From contig CACXAQ010000001.1 in assembly GCA_902765595.1 (NCBI GenBank), positions 62,001-126,000 of the forward strand: a stretch of 64,000 nucleotides of DNA. Direction: 5' to 3'. Position numbers and translations under genes: made by a program. Below the pieces are notes generated by a model. That model had not been told where the DNA came from, ran no database searches, and saw only the letters and a list, made by a program, of their open reading frames with translations. Of this stretch, positions 33,822-42,636 are shown one piece after another; within the stretch, counting starts at the first letter, position 1; every line of letters starts with the position of its first letter. This DNA comes from Oscillospiraceae bacterium. GTDB taxonomy: Bacteria > Bacillota > Clostridia > Oscillospirales > Oscillospiraceae.

Positions 33822-35027
33822 ATGGCTGTCATCGGCATCGTCTGCGAGTATAACCCCTTTCACCGGGGCCACCAACTGCATATCGAGAAGGCCCGGGCCG
33901 CCCTGGGGGAGGAGAGCACCGTCGTCTGCGTCATGTCCGGGGACTTTGTCCAGCGGGGCGAGGCGGCGGTCTATTCCAAATACGCCCGGGCGGAGGCCGC
34001 CTGCCGCTGCGGGGCCGACCTGGTGGCAGAGCTGCCCCTGCCCTGGGCCCTTGCGTCCGCGGAGGGCTTTGCCCGGGGCGCGGTGAGCCTGCTGGGGAAC
34101 CTGGGCGCGACCCACCTGGCCTTCGGCAGCGAGACCGGGGAGCTACAGCCCCTGGAGGACGTGGCCCGGACCCTTCTGGACCCGAGGCTGACAGGCGAAA
34201 TAAAGGCGCTTCTCACCCGGGACGCCAGCCTCTCCTTTGCCGCCGCACGGGAGCGGGCGGTACAGGCGCGGCTGGGCGACAGGGCCCTGCTGCTGCGCCA
34301 GCCCAACAATATCCTGGCGGTGGAGTATCTCAAGGCGGCATACGATCTGAGACTGGCGATGGAGCCGCTGCCCATCCTGCGGGAGGGGGCGGGACATGAT
34401 CAGGAGCAGTCGGACGGCGGCCCCTGCTCCGCCTCGGAGCTGCGCAAGCGGATCCGGGCGGGGAGAAGCCTGAATGGGGAGATCCCCCCGGAGGCCGCCG
34501 CGGTGTTTTCCCGGGAAAAGGACCGGGGCCGGGAGATCGCGGACCCCGCGGCTCTGGAGATCGCCGTCCTCTCCCGGCTGCGGATGCTGACGGAAGAGGA
34601 CTTCCTGCGCCTGCCCGACGCCGGAGACGGCCTGGGCCGTCGGCTGTTCCGGGCGGTGGAGGAGGAGCGCAGCCTGGACGCGGTGCTCTCCGCCGCCAAG
34701 ACCAAGCGCTATGCCCTGTCCCGGCTGCGGCGGATGTGCCTGTGCGCGGCCCTCGGAGTGCGGGAGGGGATGAGCCGGGAGCGGCCGCCCTTTGCCAGGA
34801 TCCTGGCCGCAAACGCCCGGGGCCGGGAGCTGCTGCGCGGCCTGCGGGACCGGGCGGCCATCCCCATCCTGACCAAGCCCGCCGCCGCGCGGGAGCTGGG
34901 ACGGGAGGGCGAGACGATCTTCACCCTGGGAGCCAAGGCCCACGACCTGTATGTGCTGGGCTTCCCGGCGGAAGGGGAGCATCGCCCCGGCATGGATTGG
35001 CGCACGGGTCCGGTGATCGTGGAATGA
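33822..35027 (+). CDS. tmcAL: tRNA(Met) cytidine acetate ligase TmcAL
   Basis: A 401-residue YlbM/TmcAL nucleotidyltransferase-fold enzyme. GIVCEYNPFHRGHQLHI carries the HxGH-type motif, followed by SGDFVQRGEAAVYSKYAR. It makes N4-acetylcytidine at the wobble base of elongator tRNA-Met from free acetate and ATP, through acetyl-AMP. It is transcribed away from acetate kinase, whose product is its substrate. A terminator follows at 35045-35083. Confidence 0.93.
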   Translation: MAVIGIVCEYNPFHRGHQLHIEKARAALGEESTVVCVMSGDFVQRGEAAVYSKYARAEAACRCGADLVAELPLPWALASAEGFARGAVSLLGNLGATHLAFGSETGELQPLEDVARTLLDPRLTGEIKALLTRDASLSFAAARERAVQARLGDRALLLRQPNNILAVEYLKAAYDLRLAMEPLPILREGAGHDQEQSDGGPCSASELRKRIRAGRSLNGEIPPEAAAVFSREKDRGREIADPAALEIAVLSRLRMLTEEDFLRLPDAGDGLGRRLFRAVEEERSLDAVLSAAKTKRYALSRLRRMCLCAALGVREGMSRERPPFARILAANARGRELLRGLRDRAAIPILTKPAAARELGREGETIFTLGAKAHDLYVLGFPAEGEHRPGMDWRTGPVIVE

Positions 35028-35044
35028 GACAAAGCAGAATAAGA

Positions 35045-35083
35045 GCAAAGAGGAAGCTGTTTTCAGCTTCCTCTTTGCTTTTT
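35045..35083 (+). terminator. Terminator after tmcAL
   Basis: GCAAAGAGGAAGCTG-tttt-CAGCTTCCTCTTTGC is followed by five T. It reaches the stop of the opposing lipoprotein gene. Confidence 0.9.
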
Positions 35084-36245
35084 ACGGGATCTCCACTACG
35101 CTGGGCTCCGCCTCTTGCTGGGGGATCAGATCCTCGTAGCGGATCCAGCCCGAGCAGGGAGGATAGGAGGAGATGTCCCAGCGGTAGCGGCTCCACATGG
35201 TCTGGTCGGGCAGCAGAAAGCCCAGAGCCATGCCCTCCTCGGAGCATGCGGACACGTCCACGTGGTAGTAGTCTTCTCCGATCCGGATGATGTTCCAGCA
35301 GCGGTCCCGCCAGTCCCGCTGGCCGTAAACGATTTGGCAGGGGACGCCCAGCTGACGGCACAGCTCCACATAGGCCAGGGCAAGGCCTTCGCTGTTGGCA
35401 GAGCCTCCGATGAGGGCGGAGTAGATGTCGCTCTGCCCGGATTCGGCATAGGCGCAGCTGTTCATCAGGTACTCGCAGGCGGCCAGAGCCCGACCGGTGT
35501 AGTCGTCCGCCTGCAGCTCTGTGTCCGCAAAGGGGTGGAGAGCCTGCAGCGCTTCTCTCCGCTCCTGCAGCTCCTCCGCACTCATGCCGTAGTTGAAGTT
35601 GATCTCATACAGCCGCTGCATACCGGTGCCGATCAGCATGTTCACGCTGACCCGGGGCTCCCGGGGCTCGGCCGCGGGGTTTTCCAGATAGACCCGCCGG
35701 GCCAGAGTTTCCACGTCCTCCGCGCTGTAAGAGCTGCGGCTGATGTGCACCACCAGGCGGCTGTCACCCCGGGCGATGGCGCCGCGCAGCTGCTCCTCCA
35801 GCCCGGAGGTGAGCTGCAGGCGGACGATGCTGTCCCGATCCAGCCCCGCCTCGGTATAGCGGATGGTGAAGTTCACCTCATAATGGGAGACGATCTTGCT
35901 CACGTCGTAGGAGATGTTCTCCACACAGTAGGCGAAGAGGGCGTTGCGGGTTCGGACCTGCCAGCAGGAGCTGGCAATGTCGGCGTTCACGTCTCCGTCG
36001 TAGGCCGCGTCGAAGACCACCCGCCCCTCCTCGGCACCGTCGTTGATGAGCCCGCTGAGCGCCCGATTCAGCTCGTTTCCGTTGCGCACGGTGATGACGC
36101 CCTCCGTGTCCGGGGCCTCCTGGACGGGGGGCTCATAATCGGTGATGGAGAGATAGTCCTGATCGAAGAGATTGCCGCAGCCGACAAGCCCCAGGGTACA
36201 GGCCGCCAGCAGCAGCGCGAGGATACGGCGCTTCATTGCTTTCAC
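35082..36245 (-). CDS. Lipoprotein with degenerate transglutaminase-like domain
   Basis: A 387-residue protein. The signal peptide ends in the lipobox LVGC (Cys23). The middle has no recognised domain. A C-terminal block (about 278-333; GGSANSEGLALAYVELCRQ, then GVPCQIVYGQRD, RCWNIIRIG, YYHVDVS) aligns with the transglutaminase/protease core, but the catalytic Cys of GVCEGYA-like motifs is Ser and the His of HAWN is Cys; only the Asp remains. It is probably a non-enzymatic binding protein. GTG 36245 (GGAGA upstream, 4-base overlap with yitT) or ATG 36236 could be the start. Confidence 0.75.
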   Translation of the reverse strand: MKAMKRRILALLLAACTLGLVGCGNLFDQDYLSITDYEPPVQEAPDTEGVITVRNGNELNRALSGLINDGAEEGRVVFDAAYDGDVNADIASSCWQVRTRNALFAYCVENISYDVSKIVSHYEVNFTIRYTEAGLDRDSIVRLQLTSGLEEQLRGAIARGDSRLVVHISRSSYSAEDVETLARRVYLENPAAEPREPRVSVNMLIGTGMQRLYEINFNYGMSAEELQERREALQALHPFADTELQADDYTGRALAACEYLMNSCAYAESGQSDIYSALIGGSANSEGLALAYVELCRQLGVPCQIVYGQRDWRDRCWNIIRIGEDYYHVDVSACSEEGMALGFLLPDQTMWSRYRWDISSYPPCSGWIRYEDLIPQQEAEPSVVEIP

Positions 36246-37129
36246 CTGATTTCTCCGATGTTCTCAAAGCCTCTGCCGAAAACGTATTTGGTGTCGGTGA
36301 CGATGACAAAAGCGTTTTGGTCCAGATCGCGGATGGTCCGCCGCAGATCGGGGATCTGGCTGCGCTTGAGGACGACGAGGATCACGTGCTTTTCCTTGTG
36401 GGAATAGGCGCCCTCGCCCTCCAGAATGGTCACGCCCCGATGGACCTGCCCGGAGGTGATCGCCGTGGCCAGATCCTCACTCTTGTCGCTGATGATGTGG
36501 CACACGCAGGAGGTGTCCAGTCCGTAGAGGAGCAGGTCGATGACCTTGGTGACCACGAACATGGTGATGATCGAGTACATGGCGCTGTCGTAGTTGCCGA
36601 TGCACAGAGCGTAGGCGGTAATGACCGCAACGTCCAGGATCAGCACAACGGTGCCGAAATTGAACTGGGAATAGCGGACACGCAGGAACTTGGCCACGAT
36701 GTCGATGCCGCCGGTGGAGGCGCCGTAGTAGTAAATCAAGCCCAGACCCGCGCCCTTGATGGCGCCGCCGATGATGCTGGCCAGCATGGGCTCGTTGGTC
36801 AGGACCAGGCCCGTTGCGGCAAAGAGATCCACAAAGGCGGAGGAGATGGCCATGCCCGCCAGGGACCCGATCAGATAGTCCAGACCGAAATGCCGCCAGG
36901 CGATGAGAAAGAGGGGGATGTTCATCACGATCACGGTCAGACCGATAGGCCAGCCGGTGAAGGTGTTCAGGATCATGGCGATGCCGGTGAGGCCGCCGGA
37001 GACGATGTTATTGGGAAAGAGAAAGGCCTGAAAGGCAAAGCCGAAGAGCGCGGAGCCCAGCACGATGAGAAAGTACTTCCACAGCCTTTTTCCGAGCTTC
37101 TTCAGCAGCGCTTGCTTTTTTTCGTTCAT
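36242..37129 (-). CDS. YitT family membrane protein (DUF2179)
   Basis: A 295-residue protein. Five to six membrane segments (residues about 15-190; GSALFGFAFQAFLFPNNIVSGG, in part, is the DUF161 signature) precede a C-terminal DUF2179 domain (VTILEGEGAYSHKEKHV, LKRSQIPDLRRTIRDLDQNAFV). The family is common in Firmicutes and its transport substrate is unknown. It lies 7 bases after the topoisomerase A-subunit gene, probably in one transcript. Confidence 0.93.
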   Translation of the reverse strand: MNEKKQALLKKLGKRLWKYFLIVLGSALFGFAFQAFLFPNNIVSGGLTGIAMILNTFTGWPIGLTVIVMNIPLFLIAWRHFGLDYLIGSLAGMAISSAFVDLFAATGLVLTNEPMLASIIGGAIKGAGLGLIYYYGASTGGIDIVAKFLRVRYSQFNFGTVVLILDVAVITAYALCIGNYDSAMYSIITMFVVTKVIDLLLYGLDTSCVCHIISDKSEDLATAITSGQVHRGVTILEGEGAYSHKEKHVILVVLKRSQIPDLRRTIRDLDQNAFVIVTDTKYVFGRGFENIGEIR

Positions 37130-37136
37130 GCGGCGG

Positions 37137-39377
37137 TCAATCCTCCATTAAAGTCATCTGCTCCTCGCCCCGGTCCTCCGGCTTCAAAAGCGCGCCGGCG
37201 GCGGGGATGGAGCGGACCCGGTAGCGGCTCAGGTTGCGGATCGGAGTGTCTTTCAGGAAGGCGGCGCGGGTCAGGAGCTTCTTGGCCTTCAGCGCCATCA
37301 CGCCCACGCCCTGGGTGGTGCGGCTGGTCTTGGGCTGGAGCAGGGAGGAGTGGAACACCAGGCAGCGGCCGTCGCTGGCCTCCACGGCGATGTCCGCCTC
37401 TTCCTTCAGCAGCAGCACGCCCCGCACCGGGCTCTTGTCCGAGCAGGCGCCCACCAGCTTTTTCCGGTTGGTCTTGGTCTCGTAGGCGGAGAGCTCTATG
37501 CGGGCGGCCTTACCGTTTTCGAAGAAGATCAGCAGGTGGCCCCGGTAATCGCCCGGATCGATCATGGCCAGCACGCTCTCGCCCTCGTCCATCTGCAGCC
37601 TGGTGGGCAGATAGGTGCCGAGGACGGAGGCCTTGCCGTCCTCAAAGTCCGAGACGCGGCACTTGTACATCTGCTGCCGATCGGTGAGGAACAGCAGTTC
37701 CCGCCGGTTGGAGGATTCGAAGCTGACCTGCAGCGCGTCCCCCTCCTTGTATTTCTGCTCGCCGCTCATGCGCAGCGACTGGGCGGTGATCTTCTTAAAG
37801 TAGCCCTCCCGGGACAAAAACAGGGTCACGGGATAGTCTTCCACGGCCTCGTCCTCGTCGAACTCCTGCACCTCGTGGGAATAGACGATGCCGGTCTTCC
37901 GGGGAGTGACGTATTTCTTGTTGATCTGCTTGAGCTCATCCACGATGATGGCGCGGAGCCGCCGGCGGTTGTTGAGGGTGTTTTCCAGGTCCTCGATGTC
38001 CTTTTCCAGCTCCTCGATCTCGGCGGTGCGCTTGAGGATATACTCGCGGTTGATGTTGCGGAGCTTGATCTCCGCCACATACTCCGCCTGGATCTGGTCG
38101 ATGCCGAAGCCCATCATCAGATTGGGCACCACCTCCGACTCCAGCTCGGTGTTGCGGATGATGGCGATGGCCTTGTCGATGTCCAGCAGGATCTGCTCCA
38201 GACCGCGCAGCAGGTGGAGCTTGTCCTTCTTCTTCGCCAGCTCATGGTAGACCCGGCGCCGCACACAGTCCATGCGCCAGGCGGTCCACTCCTCCAGGAT
38301 CTCGCCCACGCCCATGACCCTGGGGTTGCCGCCCACCAGGATGTTGAAGTTGCAGGCAAAGGCGTCCTGCAGGGTGGTGAGCTTGAAGAGCTTCTGCATG
38401 AGCTTTTCCGGGTCCACGCCGCGCTTGAGGTCGATGGCGAGGCGCAGGCCCCCCAGGTCGGTCTCGTCGCGCATGTCGTTGATCTCCCGGATCTTCCCCA
38501 GCTTGATGAGCTCCGCCACCTTGTCGATGACGGCCTCAGAGGTGGTGGTATAGGGGATCTCGTAGATCTCGATGATGTTTTCCTTGGGCAGATAGCGCCA
38601 GCGGGCCCGCAGCTTCACGCTGCCCCGGCCGGTCTGGTAGATCCGCTCCATCTCCGCCCGGTCATAAATGATTTCGCCCCCGGTGGGGAAGTCCGGCGCG
38701 GGCAGGGTGGAGAGCAGGTCGTGCTCCGGATCCTTCAGCAGGGCGATGGCGGTGTCGCAGACTTCGTTCAGGTTGAAGCCGCAGATGGCGCTGGCCATAC
38801 CGGCGGCGATGCCGGTGTTGGAGGAGACCAGGACATTTGGAAAGGCGGTGGGCAGGAGGCTGGGCTCCTGCATGCTGCCGTCATAGTTGTCCACAAAGTC
38901 CACGGTGTCCTTGTCGATGTCCCGGAAGAGCTCGGCGCAGACGGCGGAGAGCTTGGCCTCGGTATAGCGGGAGGCGGCATAGGACATGTCCCGGGAATAG
39001 ACCTTGCCAAAGTTGCCCTTGGAGTCCACAAAGGGGGTCAGCAGGGCCTGATAGCCGGTGGACAGGCGCACCATGGTCTCATAGATGGCGGCGTCCCCGT
39101 GGGGGTTGAGCTTCATGGTCTGGCCCACGATGTTGGCGCTCTTGGTGCGGGCGCCGGAGAGCAGCCCCATCTTGAACATGGTGTAGAGGAGCTTCCGGTG
39201 AGAGGGCTTGAAGCCGTCGATCTCCGGGATGGCGCGGGAGACGATCACCGACATGGCGTAGGGCATGAAGTTCTGCTCCAGGGTCTCGGTGATGGGCTGT
39301 TCCAGCACCTCCGCCCGCAGGCCTACCACGTCGGGATTATCGTATTTCTTCTTTTCGGGTTCTTTCTTCTTGGCCAT
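37137..39377 (-). CDS. Type IIA DNA topoisomerase, ParC/GyrA-like subunit
   Basis: A 746-residue A subunit. The winged-helix and tower domain holds PYAMSVIVSRAIPEIDGFKPSHRK, NPHGDAAIYETMVRLS (quinolone-site region) and the catalytic Tyr in SRYTEAKLS (near 130). A coiled-coil segment follows at about 450-490 and a reduced C-terminal beta-pinwheel. At 746 residues it is shorter than typical GyrA. The partner B subunit is encoded 10 bases upstream. In Clostridia such pairs occur beside a canonical gyrase, so it is best seen as a ParC-like paralogue; this is inference because gyrAB is not in the window. Confidence 0.92.
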   Translation of the reverse strand: MAKKKEPEKKKYDNPDVVGLRAEVLEQPITETLEQNFMPYAMSVIVSRAIPEIDGFKPSHRKLLYTMFKMGLLSGARTKSANIVGQTMKLNPHGDAAIYETMVRLSTGYQALLTPFVDSKGNFGKVYSRDMSYAASRYTEAKLSAVCAELFRDIDKDTVDFVDNYDGSMQEPSLLPTAFPNVLVSSNTGIAAGMASAICGFNLNEVCDTAIALLKDPEHDLLSTLPAPDFPTGGEIIYDRAEMERIYQTGRGSVKLRARWRYLPKENIIEIYEIPYTTTSEAVIDKVAELIKLGKIREINDMRDETDLGGLRLAIDLKRGVDPEKLMQKLFKLTTLQDAFACNFNILVGGNPRVMGVGEILEEWTAWRMDCVRRRVYHELAKKKDKLHLLRGLEQILLDIDKAIAIIRNTELESEVVPNLMMGFGIDQIQAEYVAEIKLRNINREYILKRTAEIEELEKDIEDLENTLNNRRRLRAIIVDELKQINKKYVTPRKTGIVYSHEVQEFDEDEAVEDYPVTLFLSREGYFKKITAQSLRMSGEQKYKEGDALQVSFESSNRRELLFLTDRQQMYKCRVSDFEDGKASVLGTYLPTRLQMDEGESVLAMIDPGDYRGHLLIFFENGKAARIELSAYETKTNRKKLVGACSDKSPVRGVLLLKEEADIAVEASDGRCLVFHSSLLQPKTSRTTQGVGVMALKAKKLLTRAAFLKDTPIRNLSRYRVRSIPAAGALLKPEDRGEEQMTLMED

Positions 39378-39387
39378 AGTTCACCTC

Positions 39388-41382
39388 TCAGGACAAATCG
39401 GCTAAATCAAGATACTGTGCGCCGAACTCGGAGATGTGGTTCTTGCGCCCCTCCAGATCGTCGCCCAGCAGCAGGTCGAAGACCTGGGACATGCGCTCGG
39501 CGTCCTCGGGCATGACCTTGATGAGCCGCCGGGTCTCCGGGTTCATGGTGGTCATCCACATCATGTCCGGGTCGTTCTCGCCCAGACCCTTGCTGCGGCT
39601 GATGGTGGCCTTGGCCCCCTTCAGGCTCTCCACGATCTCGGCCTTCTCCCGGTCGGAATAGGCAAACCAGGTCTTGCCCTTGCTGTTGATTTCGTACAGG
39701 GGCGATTCCGCGATGTACACATATCCCTCCCGGATGAGGGTGGGCACCAGGCGGTAGAGCATGGTCAGGATCAGGGTGCGGATGTGGTAGCCGTCCACGT
39801 CGGCGTCGGTGCAGATGACCACCTTGCTCCAGCGGAGGTTGTTCAGGTCAAAGCTGGACAGATCCTTCGTGTGCTTGTCCTTGACCTCCACGCCGCAGCC
39901 CAGCACCTTCATCAGGTCGGTGATGACGTCGCTTTTAAAGATGCGGACGTAGTCCGCCTTCAGGCAGTTGAGGATCTTGCCCCGCACCGGCATGATGCCC
40001 TGATACTCCGCGTCCCGGCTCAGCTTGACCGAGCCCAGAGCCGAGTCGCCCTCCACGATGTAGATCTCCCGCTTCTCCGGGTCCCGGCTGCGGCAGTCCA
40101 CAAATTTCTGGACGCGATTGGCGATGTCGATGGAGCCGGAGAGCTTTTTCTTCATGCCCTGGCGGGCCCGCTCGGCGGTCTCGCGGCTGCGCTTGTTGAT
40201 GAGCACCTGCTCGGCGATCCGGTCGGCCTCGGGCTTGTTCTCGATGAAATAGACCTCCAGCTGGCTCTTGAAAAACTCGGTCATGGCCTGCTGGATGAAG
40301 CGGTTGTTGATGGCCTTCTTGGTCTGGTTTTCGTAGGAGGTCTGGGTGGAGAAGCAGTTGGTCACCAGCACCAGGCAGTCCTGAATGTCCTGAAACTTGA
40401 TGGAGCTCTCGTTCTTCTGGTATTTATTGATCTGCTTGATGTAGCCGTCGATGGCGGAGAGGAAGGCGCTCTTGGCGGCCTTGTCCGGCGCGCCGCCGTT
40501 TTCCAGCCACGAGGAGTTGTGGTAATACTCCAGGGCGGTGGTCTTGTTGGAGAAGCAGAAGGCTGCGGAGATCTTCACCTTGTATTCGGGCTTGTCCTCC
40601 CGGTCCCGACCCTTCCGCTCGGCGGAGATGAAGTGGGGCGCGGTGAGGGGGCCTTCGCCGGCCAGCTCCGTCACATAGTCCATGATGCCGTTGGGGTAGC
40701 AGTAGTCCCGGGTCACGAACTTGCCGCCCTTCTGCAGGCGCAGCCGGAAGGTGACCCCGGCGTTGACCACGGCCTGCCGGTGCAGGATGTCGTCAAAATA
40801 CTCCTCGGGGATGTCGATGTCGGTGAAGACCTCGATGTCCGGCCGCCAGCGGATGGTGGTGCCGGTCTTCTTCCGGTCGGCGGGCTCGATCTGCAGCTCC
40901 TGACCCTTTTTGCCCACCACCTTGCCCTTCTTGAAGCGGAGGCTGTATTTGTTCCCGTCCCGCCACACGGTCACGTCCATGTACTCGGAGGCGTACTGGG
41001 TGGCGCAGGAGCCCAGACCGTTGAGACCCAGGGAGTATTCGTAGTCCCCGCCGTCGTCGTTTTTGTACTTGCCGCCGGCGTAGAGCTCGCAGAACACCAG
41101 CTCCCAGTTGAAGCGCTTCTCCGTGGGGTTCCAGTCCAGGGGGCAGCCCCGGCCGAAGTCCTCCACCTCGATGGACTTGTCCTCAAAGTAGGTGAGGGTG
41201 ATGAGATTGCCATGACCCTCCCGTGCCTCGTCGATGGAGTTGGAGAGGATCTCAAAGACGGCGTGCTCGCAGCCGTCCAGCCCGTCGGAGCCGAAGATGA
41301 CGCCCGGACGCTTCCGGACCCGGTCCGCTCCCTTGAGCTGGGAGATGCTGTCGTTGCCGTATTGTTCGCTCGTTTTAGCCAT
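39388..41382 (-). CDS. Type IIA DNA topoisomerase, ParE/GyrB-like subunit
   Basis: A 664-residue ATPase subunit. GHKL ATPase motifs are EILSNSIDEAREG, VEDFGRGCP and SLGLNGLGSCATQ, and the transducer region has GTTIRWRPDIEVF. The TOPRIM domain has VEGDSALGSVKLSRDAEYQG and CTDADVDGYHIRTLIL. Compared with standard GyrB/ParE, EGDSAGGS has become EGDSALGS, and the ATP loop GLHGVG reads GLNGLG, marking a divergent branch. I start it at ATG 41382 (MAKTSEQYG); the frame's earlier TTG/GTG starts lack conserved sequence. Confidence 0.92.
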   Translation of the reverse strand: MAKTSEQYGNDSISQLKGADRVRKRPGVIFGSDGLDGCEHAVFEILSNSIDEAREGHGNLITLTYFEDKSIEVEDFGRGCPLDWNPTEKRFNWELVFCELYAGGKYKNDDGGDYEYSLGLNGLGSCATQYASEYMDVTVWRDGNKYSLRFKKGKVVGKKGQELQIEPADRKKTGTTIRWRPDIEVFTDIDIPEEYFDDILHRQAVVNAGVTFRLRLQKGGKFVTRDYCYPNGIMDYVTELAGEGPLTAPHFISAERKGRDREDKPEYKVKISAAFCFSNKTTALEYYHNSSWLENGGAPDKAAKSAFLSAIDGYIKQINKYQKNESSIKFQDIQDCLVLVTNCFSTQTSYENQTKKAINNRFIQQAMTEFFKSQLEVYFIENKPEADRIAEQVLINKRSRETAERARQGMKKKLSGSIDIANRVQKFVDCRSRDPEKREIYIVEGDSALGSVKLSRDAEYQGIMPVRGKILNCLKADYVRIFKSDVITDLMKVLGCGVEVKDKHTKDLSSFDLNNLRWSKVVICTDADVDGYHIRTLILTMLYRLVPTLIREGYVYIAESPLYEINSKGKTWFAYSDREKAEIVESLKGAKATISRSKGLGENDPDMMWMTTMNPETRRLIKVMPEDAERMSQVFDLLLGDDLEGRKNHISEFGAQYLDLADLS

Positions 41383-41512
41383 AGATTCGATTCCTTTACG
41401 ATTCCATAAAATGCCAATTGTAACCAATATATTTTACCATAAAGCCGGAAGAAATGCAAGATATTGTGGTCAGCGCGGGAGAAGGCAGACAGAGAAAGAC
41501 CGGCCTTTCGCC

Positions 41513-41541
41513 TTTACAGAAGAGGAAAGCTGTGGTAAAAT
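41513..41541 (+). promoter_or_regulatory. Promoter of the prfA operon
   Basis: TTTACA (41513-41518) and TAAAAT (41536-41541) are 17 bases apart, 28 bases before the prfA start. Confidence 0.65.
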
Positions 41542-41568
41542 ATCCTGACTGAAACCAAGGAGCTTGCC

Positions 41569-42636
41569 ATGCTGGAGAGACTGAAAGCCATCCAACGTCA
41601 ATACGAGGAACTGCGCGGGCGGCTGGAGCTGCCCGAGACCTATTCCGACCCCGCCCTCTATGCCCGGGTGGAGCGGGAGGCCCGGGAGCTGCAGCCGGTG
41701 GCGGAGGCTTTTGCGGCCTACGAGCGGGCGGCTGCCGATATGGACGCGGCCAGGGAGCTGATGGGCGACCCGGAGATGCGGGAGCTGGCCCAGGAGGAAT
41801 TCCAGAGCGCCCGGGCGGAACGGGAGCGGCTGGAGCGGGAGATCCGCATCCTGCTGCTGCCGAAGGACCCCAACGACCAGAAGAACGTCATCATGGAGAT
41901 CCGCGGCGGCGTCGGCGGGGAAGAGGGGATGCTCTTCGCATCGGACCTCTTTCGCATGTACAGCATGTACGCCGAAGCCAAGGGCTGGAAGATCGACGTG
42001 GCCAATATCAGCGAGACGGAGCTGGGCGGCATCAAAGAGATCAGCTTCGTGGTGGAGGGCGCGGGCGCCTGGTCCCGGCTCAAGTACGAGGCCGGCGGCC
42101 ACCGGGTCCAGCGGGTCCCGGTGACGGAGTCCGGCGGGCGCATCCACACCAGCGCCGCCACCGTGGCCGTGCTGCCCGAGGCGGAGGAGGTGGACTTCAG
42201 GCTGGATCCCAACGACCTGAAGATCGACACCTACCGCTCCTCCGGCGCCGGCGGCCAGCACGTGAACAAGACCGAGAGCGCCATCCGCATCACCCACCTG
42301 CCCACGGGCCTGGTGGTGGAGTGCCAGGACGAGCGCAGCCAGTACAAGAACAAGGACCGGGCCATGCAGATCCTCCGCTCCAAGCTCTATGAGCAGGAGC
42401 TGGCTAAACAGAACGCCGCCGTGGCCGCCGAGCGCAAGAGCCAGATCGGCTCCGGCGATCGGAGCGAACGGGTGCGGACCTATAACTTCCCCCAGAACCG
42501 GGTGACGGATCACCGTCTGACCGGGGACAGCAAAAATTTCAACATCGACCGCATCATCAACGGTGACCTGGACGAGCTGATCGACGCCCTCATCACCGCC
42601 GATCAGGCGGAAAAGCTGGCGAATAGTTCGGAATGA
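41569..42636 (+). CDS. prfA: Peptide chain release factor 1
   Basis: A 355-residue class I release factor reading UAA and UAG. The peptidyl-tRNA hydrolysis motif is SGAGGQHVNK (GGQ at 228-230), and RLKYEAGGHRVQRVP with the C-terminal NFPQNRVTDHR are typical. It overlaps the next gene by 4 bases (ATGA), so release factor 1 and the TsaC-CoaE protein are coupled. The usual prmC neighbour is absent. Confidence 0.97.
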   Translation: MLERLKAIQRQYEELRGRLELPETYSDPALYARVEREARELQPVAEAFAAYERAAADMDAARELMGDPEMRELAQEEFQSARAERERLEREIRILLLPKDPNDQKNVIMEIRGGVGGEEGMLFASDLFRMYSMYAEAKGWKIDVANISETELGGIKEISFVVEGAGAWSRLKYEAGGHRVQRVPVTESGGRIHTSAATVAVLPEAEEVDFRLDPNDLKIDTYRSSGAGGQHVNKTESAIRITHLPTGLVVECQDERSQYKNKDRAMQILRSKLYEQELAKQNAAVAAERKSQIGSGDRSERVRTYNFPQNRVTDHRLTGDSKNFNIDRIINGDLDELIDALITADQAEKLANSSE

